DNA of 64,000 nt from Deltaproteobacteria bacterium (GTDB lineage: Bacteria > Desulfobacterota > GWC2-55-46). Positions 8,111 to 16,928 of the stretch are shown here, piece by piece. Positions within the stretch are counted from its first letter, which is position 1. Each line of letters opens with the position of its first letter. The stretch lies in contig JADLDY010000009.1 of NCBI GenBank assembly GCA_020846435.1, positions 49,723 through 113,722 of the forward strand, read 5' to 3'. The notes below the pieces were generated by a model that saw only the letters and a program-made list of their open reading frames with translations, did not search any database and was not told the origin of the DNA. The translations under genes and the position numbers were made by a program.

Positions 8111-9105
8111 AATTTTTTCGCTCCGGATGAAAGCAGGGCGGCGGGTTCGGCAACGGCATGCGCGCCGGTCGCTTTCCTGACCGCGGCAGAAGAGACAGAA
8201 GGGCACTTGACCCTGTTGAGCTCATCCGGCCCGTAGACCTCGACAGGCACGCCCATCTCTTTCGCGAGGGCCTTGAGCCCCCTTTCATTTTTCTTTATGT
8301 CTATCGTGGCAAAATTCCTGACTGACAGGGCAGAGAACCCGGAAGCCGCGAACGACTCGATGAGCGCCTTTTTTATCGACGCCTTCGGCGTGCCCCTGCC
8401 GCACCCTACCCCGGCGACTATCTCGATCGGCCGCAACACGAGAGTCCTCTGAGCTAAATGAGCAGGCACTGGCTCTGTCCTGCTCGATATGAGCACGCAG
8501 GCATCCACAGGCCCGAGCTTTTTCGGAAAAGCACCCTGACAGGTGAATACGCCCTTGAACTTCCTCTTTACAACTTCACGCCTCGATCTGCTGGCGTCTA
8601 CTACAAAGACCTTCCCTGAGTTGAGTATGGCCGAGTTTACGGCCTTTATCTTCTTCGGGTCTTCTATCCTGAGGGTGAACTCCCCGGCCAGCTCCTCGAC
8701 AGACGGCAGGCCCCATATGTCGGTAGCCGTTGTTATCACAGGGGCCGCGCCAAGAGCCTTCGCGACCTTTTCGGCAAGCCTGTTCGCCCCGCCCATGTGC
8801 CCTGAAAGGAGGCTTATGGCAAACCTGCCTCTCTCGTCAACGACAACGACAGCCGGGTCAGAGAGCTTGCCCTTGAGAAGCGGGGCCACGCACCGGACGG
8901 CAATACCAGCGGCCGAGATGAAAACAAGCGCGCCAGCGGCACTGAACGACCTGGCAACCTCTTTTTTGAGCCCTCCGGACACAAGAGCCCTCGGCTCGAA
9001 AACATCGACCGTGCCTAAAGAGAGGGCTATCTTCTCGGCAAGAGGAAGCCCCCTTTCAGTAAGCGCGAATACGACTGTCTTTGCTTTTTTATCTCGACCT
9101 TTCAA
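8047..9105 (-). CDS. cbiG: Cobalt-precorrin-5A hydrolase CbiG
   Basis: 352 residues. It opens the delta-lactone of cobalt-precorrin-5A, releasing acetaldehyde in the anaerobic pathway. The N-terminal half has VFISAAGIAVRCVAPLLKGKLSDPAVVVVDERGRFAISLLSGHMGGAN, strongly typical of CbiG. The C-terminal half has IVAGVGCGRGTPKASI and later FATIDIKKNERGL, the second CbiG domain. The start overlaps the creatininase-like gene by 17 bp. Its presence with CbiD and CbiX marks the cobalt-early (anaerobic) route. Confidence 0.93.
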   Translation of the reverse strand: MKGRDKKAKTVVFALTERGLPLAEKIALSLGTVDVFEPRALVSGGLKKEVARSFSAAGALVFISAAGIAVRCVAPLLKGKLSDPAVVVVDERGRFAISLLSGHMGGANRLAEKVAKALGAAPVITTATDIWGLPSVEELAGEFTLRIEDPKKIKAVNSAILNSGKVFVVDASRSRREVVKRKFKGVFTCQGAFPKKLGPVDACVLISSRTEPVPAHLAQRTLVLRPIEIVAGVGCGRGTPKASIKKALIESFAASGFSALSVRNFATIDIKKNERGLKALAKEMGVPVEVYGPDELNRVKCPSVSSAAVRKATGAHAVAEPAALLSSGAKKLCLKKTKTGHVTIAAAIVPSR

Positions 9106-9808
9106 GAGCGGCTGCCACCTCTTCGAGCTTTGAGACCATCACATTGAAAAGACGCTCTCCCTTGGAAGCCGTGGCTTTTCCAGGGTCTCCCCATACAGCG
9201 CCAGGCCAGTACTTCATCTTGTCCTTGAGTATAAGCGGCCTCGGGAAGTCCGGGTACTCTTCCTTTGACCTGCCGATGACGAGGTGCGGCGCGAGGTAGA
9301 GGACAAGGGATGTCTCCAGCTCTCCTGCGTGAGAGTCGTTCTTTGTCTCGGCTATCTCGGCGCACTCCTTCCCGACGACGTCGTATATCGAGAAGGCGGC
9401 CATCTTGAGCCCTTCGAGTACAGCGACGAGCTCTTCTGCCACTTCCTTCAGGGCAGACACGTGAATGGAGCCGCCGTGTCCTGAGACGAGCATTATGTTC
9501 CTGAAGCCCTGCGCATGGGCGCTCTTGACTATGTCGGAAGCAAGAAGCCTCAAGGCCGTAGCAGATATCCCGAGCGTTCCCGGGTGAGGGCCTGTCGAGG
9601 TACAGACGCCGTACTGTATCGGAGGGGCCATGAAGATACCGGTTTTTTTCGCCGCGGCCTTGCGGACAGCCTCGCGTATGATGAGCGTATCTGTATTGAG
9701 CGGCAGGTGCGTCCCGTGCGCCTCCACGGTGCCGAAGGGCACTATGAGTACAGACGAGGCGCTGACGCCCTTTTTGAAGTCAGACATCGTTATCTCGCCT
9801 ATGAGCAT
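9089..9808 (-). CDS. Creatininase-family metallo-amidohydrolase within the cobalamin operon
   Basis: 239 residues of the creatininase/formamide-hydrolase family. Metal and substrate signatures are present: VPFGTVEAHGTHLPLNTDTL near residues 22-41, LVSGHGGS near 108 and DSHAGELETS near 160, supplying the usual Glu, His and Asp ligands for two metals. Family members hydrolyse cyclic or linear amides (creatinine, formamidopyrimidines in flavin routes, mycofactocin peptide). Its substrate here is unknown. It overlaps cbiG by 17 bp and the VanZ-like gene by 10 bp, so it is translated as part of the cobalamin operon, which suggests a role in corrinoid synthesis or salvage; that is inference. Confidence 0.8.
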   Translation of the reverse strand: MLIGEITMSDFKKGVSASSVLIVPFGTVEAHGTHLPLNTDTLIIREAVRKAAAKKTGIFMAPPIQYGVCTSTGPHPGTLGISATALRLLASDIVKSAHAQGFRNIMLVSGHGGSIHVSALKEVAEELVAVLEGLKMAAFSIYDVVGKECAEIAETKNDSHAGELETSLVLYLAPHLVIGRSKEEYPDFPRPLILKDKMKYWPGAVWGDPGKATASKGERLFNVMVSKLEEVAAALERSR

Positions 9809-10170
9809 CTTTTCACCTCAGCCCTGTTTTTATAAAACCAGAAGGCCGCTATCCCCAAGACAGAGCCAAGGCCGTTGGCGAGCACGTCGCGGACGTCCGC
9901 GTGCCTCGTGGGAGTAAGCGACTGGACGAACTCGACTCCTATGCCGAAGAAAAGCACGGCGATGAAGACCCCGAAAGCCGTCAGAGCGAACGCCCTGCCC
10001 GGCGTTATCGCGGCCCTTATGAAAATAAACGACATGACAGCGTAGGCGATGAAGTGGTTGGCCTTGTCCCAGCCGTAGCCCTGCTCACCTGAGTCAGGCA
10101 TGACGGAAAGGACAAAGACTGACGCCGCGTAAAGCACGGCGAGGGCCCTGTAAAAATAGACCCGCCTCAT
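9799..10170 (-). CDS. VanZ-like small integral membrane protein
   Basis: 123 residues with about four hydrophobic helices. The pattern ALAVLYAASVFVLSVMPDSG, then WDKANHFIAYAVMSF and EFVQSLTPTRHADVRDVLANGLG, matches the VanZ-like family (Pro-Asp after helix 1, DK-xHF-xY before helix 2, R-aDvrDv-aN-G before the last helix). The biochemical role of this family is unclear beyond glycopeptide-resistance associations. Its start overlaps the cbiF stop by 4 bp and its end overlaps the creatininase-like gene by 10 bp, placing it firmly within the cobalamin operon. Confidence 0.8.
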   Translation of the reverse strand: MRRVYFYRALAVLYAASVFVLSVMPDSGEQGYGWDKANHFIAYAVMSFIFIRAAITPGRAFALTAFGVFIAVLFFGIGVEFVQSLTPTRHADVRDVLANGLGSVLGIAAFWFYKNRAEVKRCS

Positions 10171-10940
10171 TCCCTGAACCCGTGGCTGAAGAGCGCGTCA
10201 TAGAGCTTCGAATTATCTCCGGGCAGATCGCCTATGGCCCGCCCCACTATTATCATGGCCTGACGGCTGATGCCGGATGTCTTGACTTTCGCCGCTATGT
10301 CAGCGAGAGAGCCCTTGACTATTTTCTCGTCCTCCCATGAGGCCCTGTAAACTACGGCGACAGGAGTATCCATCGAGTAGCCTTCGGCAAGCTCTCTTAC
10401 CACGTCGTCTATCATGGCTATGCTGAGGAATATGCAGATGGTCGCGCCGTGGCTGGCAAGCTTAGAGAGGCGCTCCTTCTCAGGCACAGGAGTCCTGCCC
10501 TCGACTCGCGTGAATATGACCGTCTGCGTGACGCCAGGGAGCGTGAGCTCTCTTTTGAGCGCGGCGGCCGAAGCGAAGGCCGAAGAGACGCCGGGGACTA
10601 TCCCATAGGCAACGCCCTCTCTTTCCAGGATATCCGCCTGCTCGCGCAAAGCGCCGTAGAGCGACGGGTCGCCAGTGTGAAGGCGGACGACCTTTTTCCC
10701 CTGACGGGCGGCCTCGACCATGAGGGATGTTATCTCTTCAAGGCTCATGGACGCGCTGTTTCTTATCACAGGCCCCTTCTCGCAGTACTCGAGCACTTTT
10801 TCACGGACGAGAGAGCCGGCGTAGATGACGAGGTCAGCGTCCTTCAGGAGGCGCATGCCCTTGACGGTGATGAGTTCCGGGTCTCCGGGGCCGGTCCCGA
10901 CGAAATAAACATTCACGGCAATATTTTCAGTGTCAGCCAT
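10167..10940 (-). CDS. cbiF: Cobalt-precorrin-4 C11-methyltransferase (CbiF/CobM)
   Basis: 257 residues. SAM-dependent methylation of corrin C11. It shows the tetrapyrrole-methylase N-terminus VYFVGTGPGDPELITVKGMRLL, then VVRLHTGDPSLYGALREQ (SAM-binding GDP), YGIVPGVSSAFASAAALKRELTLPGVTQTVIFTR, which is typical of CbiF/CobM, and a family C-terminus with AMIIVGRAIG. It overlaps cbiL by 8 bp and the VanZ-like gene by 4 bp. Confidence 0.93.
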   Translation of the reverse strand: MADTENIAVNVYFVGTGPGDPELITVKGMRLLKDADLVIYAGSLVREKVLEYCEKGPVIRNSASMSLEEITSLMVEAARQGKKVVRLHTGDPSLYGALREQADILEREGVAYGIVPGVSSAFASAAALKRELTLPGVTQTVIFTRVEGRTPVPEKERLSKLASHGATICIFLSIAMIDDVVRELAEGYSMDTPVAVVYRASWEDEKIVKGSLADIAAKVKTSGISRQAMIIVGRAIGDLPGDNSKLYDALFSHGFRE

Positions 10941-11646
10941 TTTTCCTTATTATTATCATCGAGAAGTAGTCGGGCTTAGTGCCCTTCAATGTCCGCAGGT
11001 CGGTTACGACCTCTTCTTCGGGCCATCCGGCCCTCGATACGAAAAAGGCCTTTTCAATAAGTCCTGAGTCAACTATGAGGTCGGTTATGGCGTCTATCGC
11101 CTTGTTGACCTTCATGAGCACTATCGTCTCCGCGGCGGAAAGAGCCTGCTTCACCTTCTCAAGCTCATAGGCGGCGGGCACGATCAAGACCCGCTCGTCT
11201 GTTTCCGCGAGAGGAAGAGCGAGGAGAGACGCGGCGGCTGAAAACGACGTCACGCCGGGGACCGCCCTTATTGCGCAGCCCGCTGACAGCTCCCTGACGA
11301 ACGGCACAAGGTAGCTGAAGGTCGAGAAGACGAGCGGGTCTCCGAGCGTGATGAAGGCGACGTTCTTGCCCTGGCTGAGCCTTTCTGCCACGAGGGAAGC
11401 TGCCTGCTTCCTCGAAGACTCGAGAACGGCCTTATCTTTTGTCATGGGGAATGGCAGCTCGAGTATCTCCTTGCCTTCGAGGCCGACGGTGCCCCTTATT
11501 ATCTCAAGGGCGCGGCTCGAGCCCTTGTCGCTCGAGCGAGGCACCGCTATGACAGGGGATGCCTTGAGCACATTGACGGCCTTGAGCGTCATGAGTTCAG
11601 GGTCTCCGGGGCCGACCCCGACGCCGTAGAAAACTGCGGTTTTCAC
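10933..11646 (-). CDS. cbiL: Cobalt-factor II / precorrin-2 C20-methyltransferase (CbiL/CobI)
   Basis: 237 residues. SAM-dependent methylation at C20, the first committed corrinoid methylation. Motifs: FYGVGVGPGDPELMTLKAVNVL, NVAFITLGDPLVFSTFSYLVPFV, IRAVPGVTSFSAAASLLALPLAE and ETIVLMKVNKA near the C-terminus. In the anaerobic pathway the substrate carries cobalt. It overlaps cbiET by 4 bp and cbiF by 8 bp, consistent with one polycistronic message. Confidence 0.93.
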   Translation of the reverse strand: MKTAVFYGVGVGPGDPELMTLKAVNVLKASPVIAVPRSSDKGSSRALEIIRGTVGLEGKEILELPFPMTKDKAVLESSRKQAASLVAERLSQGKNVAFITLGDPLVFSTFSYLVPFVRELSAGCAIRAVPGVTSFSAAASLLALPLAETDERVLIVPAAYELEKVKQALSAAETIVLMKVNKAIDAITDLIVDSGLIEKAFFVSRAGWPEEEVVTDLRTLKGTKPDYFSMIIIRKNG

Positions 11647-12854
11647 AGGGGCTTCCTCCCGGATATTATGAACAGAGGGTTGTTGGCCGAAAACATCGTA
11701 AGTTTTCCCGCCTTCTTTGACTTTGATACGCTTACCAGAAGGAGTTCCTTGTCCCAGCCCTTTTTCGAGAGAAACTCAAGCGCCTTCGACGCCGTCTCCA
11801 TGGTGACGGCGTTCACGACGACACGGCCGCCCTTTTTGAGCCTCTTCGAGACGAAAGACAATATGCCGCTTATGCCTTCCCCGCCGCCGCCGACGAAAAC
11901 CGCGTCAGGCGGCGGAAGGCCCTTCAAAGCGCCAGGGGCCTCGCCTTTTATTATGACGAGGTTTCCAACATTGAACCGCCTCGCGTTCTCTTCCATGTCC
12001 TTTACTCTGGCCGCTTCTTTCTCAATCGCGTAGACATCTCCTGAGGTGAGGCGGGCCGCCTCTATCGCGACCGACCCGGAGCATGCGCCTATGTCCCAGA
12101 CGACCGAGTGCCTCGTTATGCATAGCTTGGAGAGCGCGATGACGCGGAACTCTTCCTTGGTTATCATGCCGCCAGAATGACGGAAGAGGCTGTCAGGCAG
12201 GCCGAATCCGCTCTCCTGGGGACGACCCCTCTCGTTCATGATGATAAAGACATTGAGCGGGTCAAAAGATTTTTTCCCTGCTACCTCCTCAAGAGTGCCC
12301 TTGAAAACCTTCTCAGCCTTTGTGCCGAGCGCCTCACAGACAGCGGCCCGGCATGTGACGCCACGCTTCAGGAGCTCCTTTGCGAGCTTCGCCGGGCTGT
12401 TCTCCCTGTCGGTGAAGAGAGCGAGTTTTTTATTGGAAGCCACTTCGAGTGCCAGCCAGTCAAAGTCAGCCTCCCTGCCGTGGACGCTCAAGACCTTGAC
12501 GCCGTTCATCTCTTCCTTGATTCTGGCGAAGGCCTCCTGCACGACGCTCACATTCGGGATGACTTCGACATTATCAGGTCCGAACTCTTTCAATATGAAA
12601 GAGCCTATGCCGTAAAGAAGCGGGTCGCCTGTGGCGAGCACCGCGACATGGCTTTTTTTTGCCTTGAGGTGGCCCCTTATGGCGCTGGCCGCTCCCTTGA
12701 GCCCGGCGAAGGGCGACTTTCTGCCGCTCGCGTCAGGGAATTCATCGAGGTGGCGTCTGCCGCCGACGATGAGGCCTGCTTCCTCTATGAGGCGAAGCGC
12801 CCTCACAGCGAGGCTCGCTCTTCCATGTATGCCTATACCTATTACATATATCAT
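11643..12854 (-). CDS. cbiET: CbiE-CbiT fusion: precorrin-6Y C5,15-methyltransferase (decarboxylating), CobL-like
   Basis: 403 residues, two enzymes in one chain. Residues 1 to about 205 form the CbiE tetrapyrrole methylase (MIYVIGIGIHG, VAVLATGDPLLYGIG, VEVIPNVSVVQEAFARI). From about residue 225 follows the CbiT-type methyltransferase/decarboxylase: ITKEEFRVIALSKLCI, then VVWDIGACSGSVAIEAARL as the Rossmann SAM-binding loop, and PDAVFVGGGGEGISGIL. It methylates C5 and C15 and removes the C12 acetate carboxyl. Such fusions are known as CobL. It overlaps cbiD by 4 bp and cbiL by 4 bp. Confidence 0.92.
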   Translation of the reverse strand: MIYVIGIGIHGRASLAVRALRLIEEAGLIVGGRRHLDEFPDASGRKSPFAGLKGAASAIRGHLKAKKSHVAVLATGDPLLYGIGSFILKEFGPDNVEVIPNVSVVQEAFARIKEEMNGVKVLSVHGREADFDWLALEVASNKKLALFTDRENSPAKLAKELLKRGVTCRAAVCEALGTKAEKVFKGTLEEVAGKKSFDPLNVFIIMNERGRPQESGFGLPDSLFRHSGGMITKEEFRVIALSKLCITRHSVVWDIGACSGSVAIEAARLTSGDVYAIEKEAARVKDMEENARRFNVGNLVIIKGEAPGALKGLPPPDAVFVGGGGEGISGILSFVSKRLKKGGRVVVNAVTMETASKALEFLSKKGWDKELLLVSVSKSKKAGKLTMFSANNPLFIISGRKPL

Positions 12855-13921
12855 CTGGCGATCGAGGCCAGGTCGTTCTCATATCCAACGAGCATGGCGC
12901 GCACCTTTTTTCCGGCTATTTTTTCGGAATTTTTCCTGACAAGCCTGCAGACCTCGGCAATAACCTCCTGAGGCCCTTTTTCCCTCAATAATAAATATAC
13001 CTCCCTGGCCGTGTTGGCCGAGAGGACCTTTTTCACAATAACGTCGCCAGCTGCAAACCGTCTGCAAAGCCCGGCGAGAAAATCAAACTCGACGGACGAA
13101 TCAGAGCAGTGAGTCTCGAAGTGACCGGCGGCAAGCTTCGAGAACTTGCCGAACTGTCCGGCCACGATAATTTTTTTCAGCCCGGCCCGTTTGGCGGCGT
13201 CTCTGAGCGCAAATCCCATGTGGTCGCCGGTCAGGACGAAAGCGACTGCGGGGAGCCCGAGCTTTTTTTCAACCACCTTCTCGCTCGACCTGCCGGTAGA
13301 GAAGACCACCTCATCCACGCCGTTAGCGAGCGCGACGTCCACCCCGAGACTTATGGAATGCGTATAGGCCGCGAGCGACATCGGCTCGACTATCCCGCTC
13401 GTGCCGAGAATGGAGATGCCGCCCGTGATGCCGAGCCTCGCGTTCATCGTCCTTTTAGCGAGCTCAGCGCCTTTCGGCACCGAGATGGTGACGACAAAGG
13501 CGGCCCTGCTGGCATGGGCCCGGGCGACTTCAAACAACGCTGTCCGTATCATCTTGAGCGGTACGGGATTTATGGCTGGCCTGCCGGGCTGGACTTTTAG
13601 CCCCGGCCTCGTCACGACCCCGACCCCTTCGCCGCCCCTTATCCGGACGGAAGGGCGCGCAGCGTTATAGCCGGAGATCTTTACCTCGGCAACGAACTCC
13701 GCGCCGTTGGTGACATCCGGGTCGTCTCCCGCGTCTTTTATGATGACGGCGCGCGCTCTATCCCCCTGAACCTCGACCGACTTCACAGGCACAGGCAACA
13801 GCTTTCCTGAAGGCAGCGAGACATCTACCGGGGAAAGCGGGGCGCCTCCCAGAAGCGCGTGTGCCGCTGCCTTGGCTCCGGCAGCGGCACACGTTCCAGT
13901 TGTATATCCTTTTCTAAGCAC
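12851..13921 (-). CDS. cbiD: Cobalt-precorrin-5B C1-methyltransferase CbiD
   Basis: 356 residues. SAM-dependent C1 methylation, specific to the anaerobic pathway. The N-terminus MLRKGYTTGTCAAAGAKAAAHAL is the hallmark of CbiD, followed by AVIIKDAGDDPDVTNGAEFVAEV and GVGVVTRPGLKVQPGRPAINPVP. The conserved GKFSKLAAG near residue 263 is also present. It starts 9 bp beyond the porin stop and overlaps cbiET by 4 bp. Confidence 0.95.
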   Translation of the reverse strand: MLRKGYTTGTCAAAGAKAAAHALLGGAPLSPVDVSLPSGKLLPVPVKSVEVQGDRARAVIIKDAGDDPDVTNGAEFVAEVKISGYNAARPSVRIRGGEGVGVVTRPGLKVQPGRPAINPVPLKMIRTALFEVARAHASRAAFVVTISVPKGAELAKRTMNARLGITGGISILGTSGIVEPMSLAAYTHSISLGVDVALANGVDEVVFSTGRSSEKVVEKKLGLPAVAFVLTGDHMGFALRDAAKRAGLKKIIVAGQFGKFSKLAAGHFETHCSDSSVEFDFLAGLCRRFAAGDVIVKKVLSANTAREVYLLLREKGPQEVIAEVCRLVRKNSEKIAGKKVRAMLVGYENDLASIAR

Positions 13922-13930
13922 TCATGAGTC

Positions 13931-15214
13931 CTAAAAGTATGTCTGGAGCCTTATGCCGTAGATAAACGCGCTGTCCGCGTTCTTGTCGCCGCCGGGGTTC
14001 ACTACATACTGGAAGTCCGGCGAAACATGGAAGCCCTCGTCAGGCCCGGCATTGTCTACCGCGTAATTGTAAAAGAGCTCCATGTAATGCTCAGGGGCAG
14101 ACTCGAACGCCCCGAGGCCCTTGAGGTAGTCCTCATAATCCTGCCCCATGAAGCTCGCGCCGTAAGCCAGGCCCATGCTGTCGTTTTCCCTGCCGAAGCA
14201 CCCGCCTGAGGAGTTGACGCCAGCGGAGATGAACCTGTCGAACTGCGCGACAGACTCCCTCTGCATGCCGGCCCTCAGCCAGAGGCCTACCGAGTCCGTT
14301 ACCATCTGGTCAAAGCTTATGCCAAAGCCGTTGTTGAAGGTATTACCGAGCGCGGCATCGGTCGGGGTGGCCGTGTTCAATGCGTCGGGACGCGCCCCTC
14401 TGTACCAGTAGTATACCCTGTAATTGCCGTCCTTGCCAAAGGGTTTTAGGGCAAAATCAGCCTCGGCCATCATGAACGGCTTATCAAAGGTATCAGCGTA
14501 GTCTCCGTCGCCTTCAAAGGCTCCGGCCGTGAACGAGACGCCGTCAGTCAAGGCGAAGGTCGCCCTCACGCCGAGAGCGTAAAAATCCTCTGAGCCGCCG
14601 AACTCTATGACCGGGCTGTTGACGAAGATCGGGGCCATGAAAGAAGACCTCTCGTCATTGGCGAACTCGTTGGCGTCGAAGTAGCCGGTTATGTCGAGCT
14701 GGCCTACTGAGAATGAGAGACTCTCGTTGACGCCGTGTTCGTAGTACGCCTGCGTCATGTGTACGCTGGAATCGTTGAAGCCCTCCATGTCAGCGTTATA
14801 GCCTGTCGCGGCCCCGTTCGGGGCCGTGGCAAAGCCGCCGCCAACGGCGCCGAAGTCCATGCCAGCGCCCTTCTGGAAGTCGAATACCAATACCGCCCTT
14901 CCGTTCTTGCCGACCGGCGATTCCACGACAAGATCAGCGGACAGGGCTCCCTCGCCGCTCGGATTGGAGCCGCTTTCGCGCTTCGCGCCGTGGGCCGAGA
15001 CCGTCACGCCTCCGCTTACGGTAAGGCCGTAGACGCTGTGCACCGGGTGCAGCCTCTGGTGCCCGGGCTCATCCGAGACGACCTTGCCGTCCCCGACTTT
15101 TTTCTCAAGCTCATCTACCCTGCGCTTCAAGTCCTGTACTTCCGTCTCCTGGGAAAAAGCCGTGGCCGCGAACGCGAAAACGAACGCAAGCGCATAAACA
15201 ACAGTTCTTTTCAT
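13931..15214 (-). CDS. Outer-membrane porin (OprB-like beta-barrel) inside the cobalt/cobalamin operon
   Basis: About 427 residues. A signal peptide (MKRTVVYALAFVFAFAATAFSQ) is followed by a short coiled coil (VQDLKRRVDELEKKVG), a His-bearing linker (GHQRLHPVHS) and a long beta-strand-rich barrel ending in IYGIRLQTYF with the terminal Phe expected for BAM substrates. Segments such as MTQAYYEHGVNESLSFSVGQLD and YRVYYWYRGARPD resemble carbohydrate-selective OprB porins. The ATG at 15214 has an AAGGAGG about 10 nt upstream; a frame reaching 15262 would overlap cbiO. Lying between cbiO and cbiD, 31 nt from the former and 9 nt from the latter, it is probably an outer-membrane entry path for cobalt or a corrinoid; this is inferred. 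Confidence 0.8.
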   Translation of the reverse strand: MKRTVVYALAFVFAFAATAFSQETEVQDLKRRVDELEKKVGDGKVVSDEPGHQRLHPVHSVYGLTVSGGVTVSAHGAKRESGSNPSGEGALSADLVVESPVGKNGRAVLVFDFQKGAGMDFGAVGGGFATAPNGAATGYNADMEGFNDSSVHMTQAYYEHGVNESLSFSVGQLDITGYFDANEFANDERSSFMAPIFVNSPVIEFGGSEDFYALGVRATFALTDGVSFTAGAFEGDGDYADTFDKPFMMAEADFALKPFGKDGNYRVYYWYRGARPDALNTATPTDAALGNTFNNGFGISFDQMVTDSVGLWLRAGMQRESVAQFDRFISAGVNSSGGCFGRENDSMGLAYGASFMGQDYEDYLKGLGAFESAPEHYMELFYNYAVDNAGPDEGFHVSPDFQYVVNPGGDKNADSAFIYGIRLQTYF

Positions 15215-15245
15215 CCTGATGAAGCCTCCTTGGGTTTTATGATGC

Positions 15246-16055
15246 CTAATCGTGTTCATCATGTATGGAGTATGGCCCGTGGCTGTGCCTGTGTATGATG
15301 TCTCCGTGCCTGTGCGCGTGCTCGTGTATTATGTTCGCCCTCAAAAGGAGGTCCTTGTCGCGAAGCGCCTCAAGGGCGGGCCTGTCGGCGGCTATCGAAT
15401 GGTCCTCGCCAAGCACTATTGCCCGGTCACTCAGGTCCTGGACGAGGCTCAGGTCATGAGTCGCCATTATTATGGTCTTGCCAGCCCCCTTCAAGGCCTC
15501 GAGGAGTTCGTAGAGCCAGACCTGGGTCCTCGGATCAAGGCCGTTAGTCGGCTCGTCAAGGAGGAGGACTTCAGGGTTCACCGCGAGTACCGCTCCTATG
15601 GCCGCCTTTTTCTTCTCCCCTCCGCTCAGGGTGTACGGAGCCCTGTCGCCAAGGGCCGTTATGCCGAGCATCTCAAGGAGCTCGGAGACCCTTTTTTGTA
15701 CATCTTGAGGCTTCATGCCGAGCTGGAGCGGCCCGAAGGAGAGCTCCTCCCTTACGGTAGGGCAGAAGAGCTGGGAGTCTGGCTCGGCAAAGACAAACCC
15801 GACCCTGCTCCTGAAGCTCCTCTGAAAAGCGCCCTGAAGGGCCGCCTCGACAAGCGGCTGCCCTGCGAACGTGACTGACCCTGCCTCCGGGAAAACAAGG
15901 CCGTCGAGTATCTTCAGGAGGGTCGATTTGCCGCTCCCGTTCGCCCCCAGTACCGCGAGCGAATCCCCCTGCCGCACGGCAAAGCCGACACCCTTGAGGG
16001 CTGGGCGGCCAGCGTAGGAGAAACCTACCCCCTCTAACCTGAAGACTTCATCCAT
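15246..16055 (-). CDS. cbiO: Cobalt ECF transporter ATPase CbiO with His-rich tail
   Basis: 269 residues. ABC ATPase of the energy-coupling-factor cobalt importer. Walker A GANGSGKST at about residue 37, signature LSGGEKKKAAIGAVLA near 140, Walker B VLLLDEPTNGLDPRTQ near 163 and the H-loop MATHDLSLVQDLSDR are all present. The last ~25 residues are unusually His-rich (HEHAHRHGDIIHRHSHG), plausibly buffering Co or Ni ions near the transporter. It lies 9 nt after cbiQ in the order cbiMQO. Confidence 0.93.
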   Translation of the reverse strand: MDEVFRLEGVGFSYAGRPALKGVGFAVRQGDSLAVLGANGSGKSTLLKILDGLVFPEAGSVTFAGQPLVEAALQGAFQRSFRSRVGFVFAEPDSQLFCPTVREELSFGPLQLGMKPQDVQKRVSELLEMLGITALGDRAPYTLSGGEKKKAAIGAVLAVNPEVLLLDEPTNGLDPRTQVWLYELLEALKGAGKTIIMATHDLSLVQDLSDRAIVLGEDHSIAADRPALEALRDKDLLLRANIIHEHAHRHGDIIHRHSHGPYSIHDEHD

Positions 16056-16064
16056 CAGAGCTCC

Positions 16065-16928
16065 TCAGAAACCTAATGACAGAAAGAAAAAGAAGCTCGC
16101 GATGAAAATCCAGATGAAATCAAAAGCTTTGAAACTGCCGGCCGGGTTCAAGCGCACATGGCCGTCAAAGCCCCTGGACGCCATGGCCATGCTTATCTCA
16201 TCGGCCATGCTCAGCGACCTCTTTAAGATAAAAGCAGCCCTCGACGCGCTCCACCCCTGGCCTTCCATGACGCCAGAGCCGCATATCGTCCTGGACTTTC
16301 TCGCAAGGGCCGCCTCCTCGGCGGTCTTCACGAGGATGAGCGCGTACCTGAAGGTGAAGAACAGGGCAGTCACGAAAAAGGCAGGCACAAGCCTGCCCAG
16401 CCCCCTGAAAAAACCGGAGTGCGTCGTGGTCAGGGCCGCCAGGGAAGCGAGGGCCGCCATCGATGAGACCCTGAGGACGAAAAAAAAAGCAGTCCTCACG
16501 CCCTCGGAGGTTATCGTCAAGCCGCCGAGCTCAACAAGAGGAGCCCCCGGCGTCACAAAGCTGAAGGCCGACGGGACCGCGAGCAGCAAGGTAAAGACAG
16601 CCGCCGGGAGAGTTCTCCTCAGAAGCGGGCCGACTCCGACCTTCGTTATAACTGACAGGCCCGTTGTAAAGAAAAGAAGCGATAAGATAAAGACCCAGCT
16701 GCCTGAGAGGGCCGCTCCGAGTATCAGAAAAAAGAAGCCCGCGAGCGAAGCCCTCGGCTCAAGCCTCTGAAGAAATGCGTCTTTTGCCGAGAACGACTCG
16801 GCGATGTAGACCTTTTTAAAGAACGAGGCGAAGCCCTTGAGGCTCCTGTCGACAAAGCCCTGCCTCCCTCCAACGCACGCTCCGGAAGGCTCTATTGAAG
16901 GCCCTTTCATCCAGTCAGGGAGCGTCAT
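16065..16928 (-). CDS. cbiQ: Cobalt ECF transporter transmembrane protein CbiQ
   Basis: About 287 residues with several transmembrane helices; the T component that couples CbiO ATP hydrolysis to CbiM. Near residue 40 it has IAESFSAKDAFLQRLEPRASL. The Ala-Arg coupling motifs are visible at EEAALARKSR and, toward the C-terminus, in EISMAMASRGFDG. The ATG at 16928 overlaps the cbiM stop as ATGA, a strong sign of coupled translation; an upstream in-frame GTG at 16949 is possible but lies within cbiM. The next gene is cbiO, 9 nt on. Confidence 0.9.
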   Translation of the reverse strand: MTLPDWMKGPSIEPSGACVGGRQGFVDRSLKGFASFFKKVYIAESFSAKDAFLQRLEPRASLAGFFFLILGAALSGSWVFILSLLFFTTGLSVITKVGVGPLLRRTLPAAVFTLLLAVPSAFSFVTPGAPLVELGGLTITSEGVRTAFFFVLRVSSMAALASLAALTTTHSGFFRGLGRLVPAFFVTALFFTFRYALILVKTAEEAALARKSRTICGSGVMEGQGWSASRAAFILKRSLSMADEISMAMASRGFDGHVRLNPAGSFKAFDFIWIFIASFFFFLSLGF

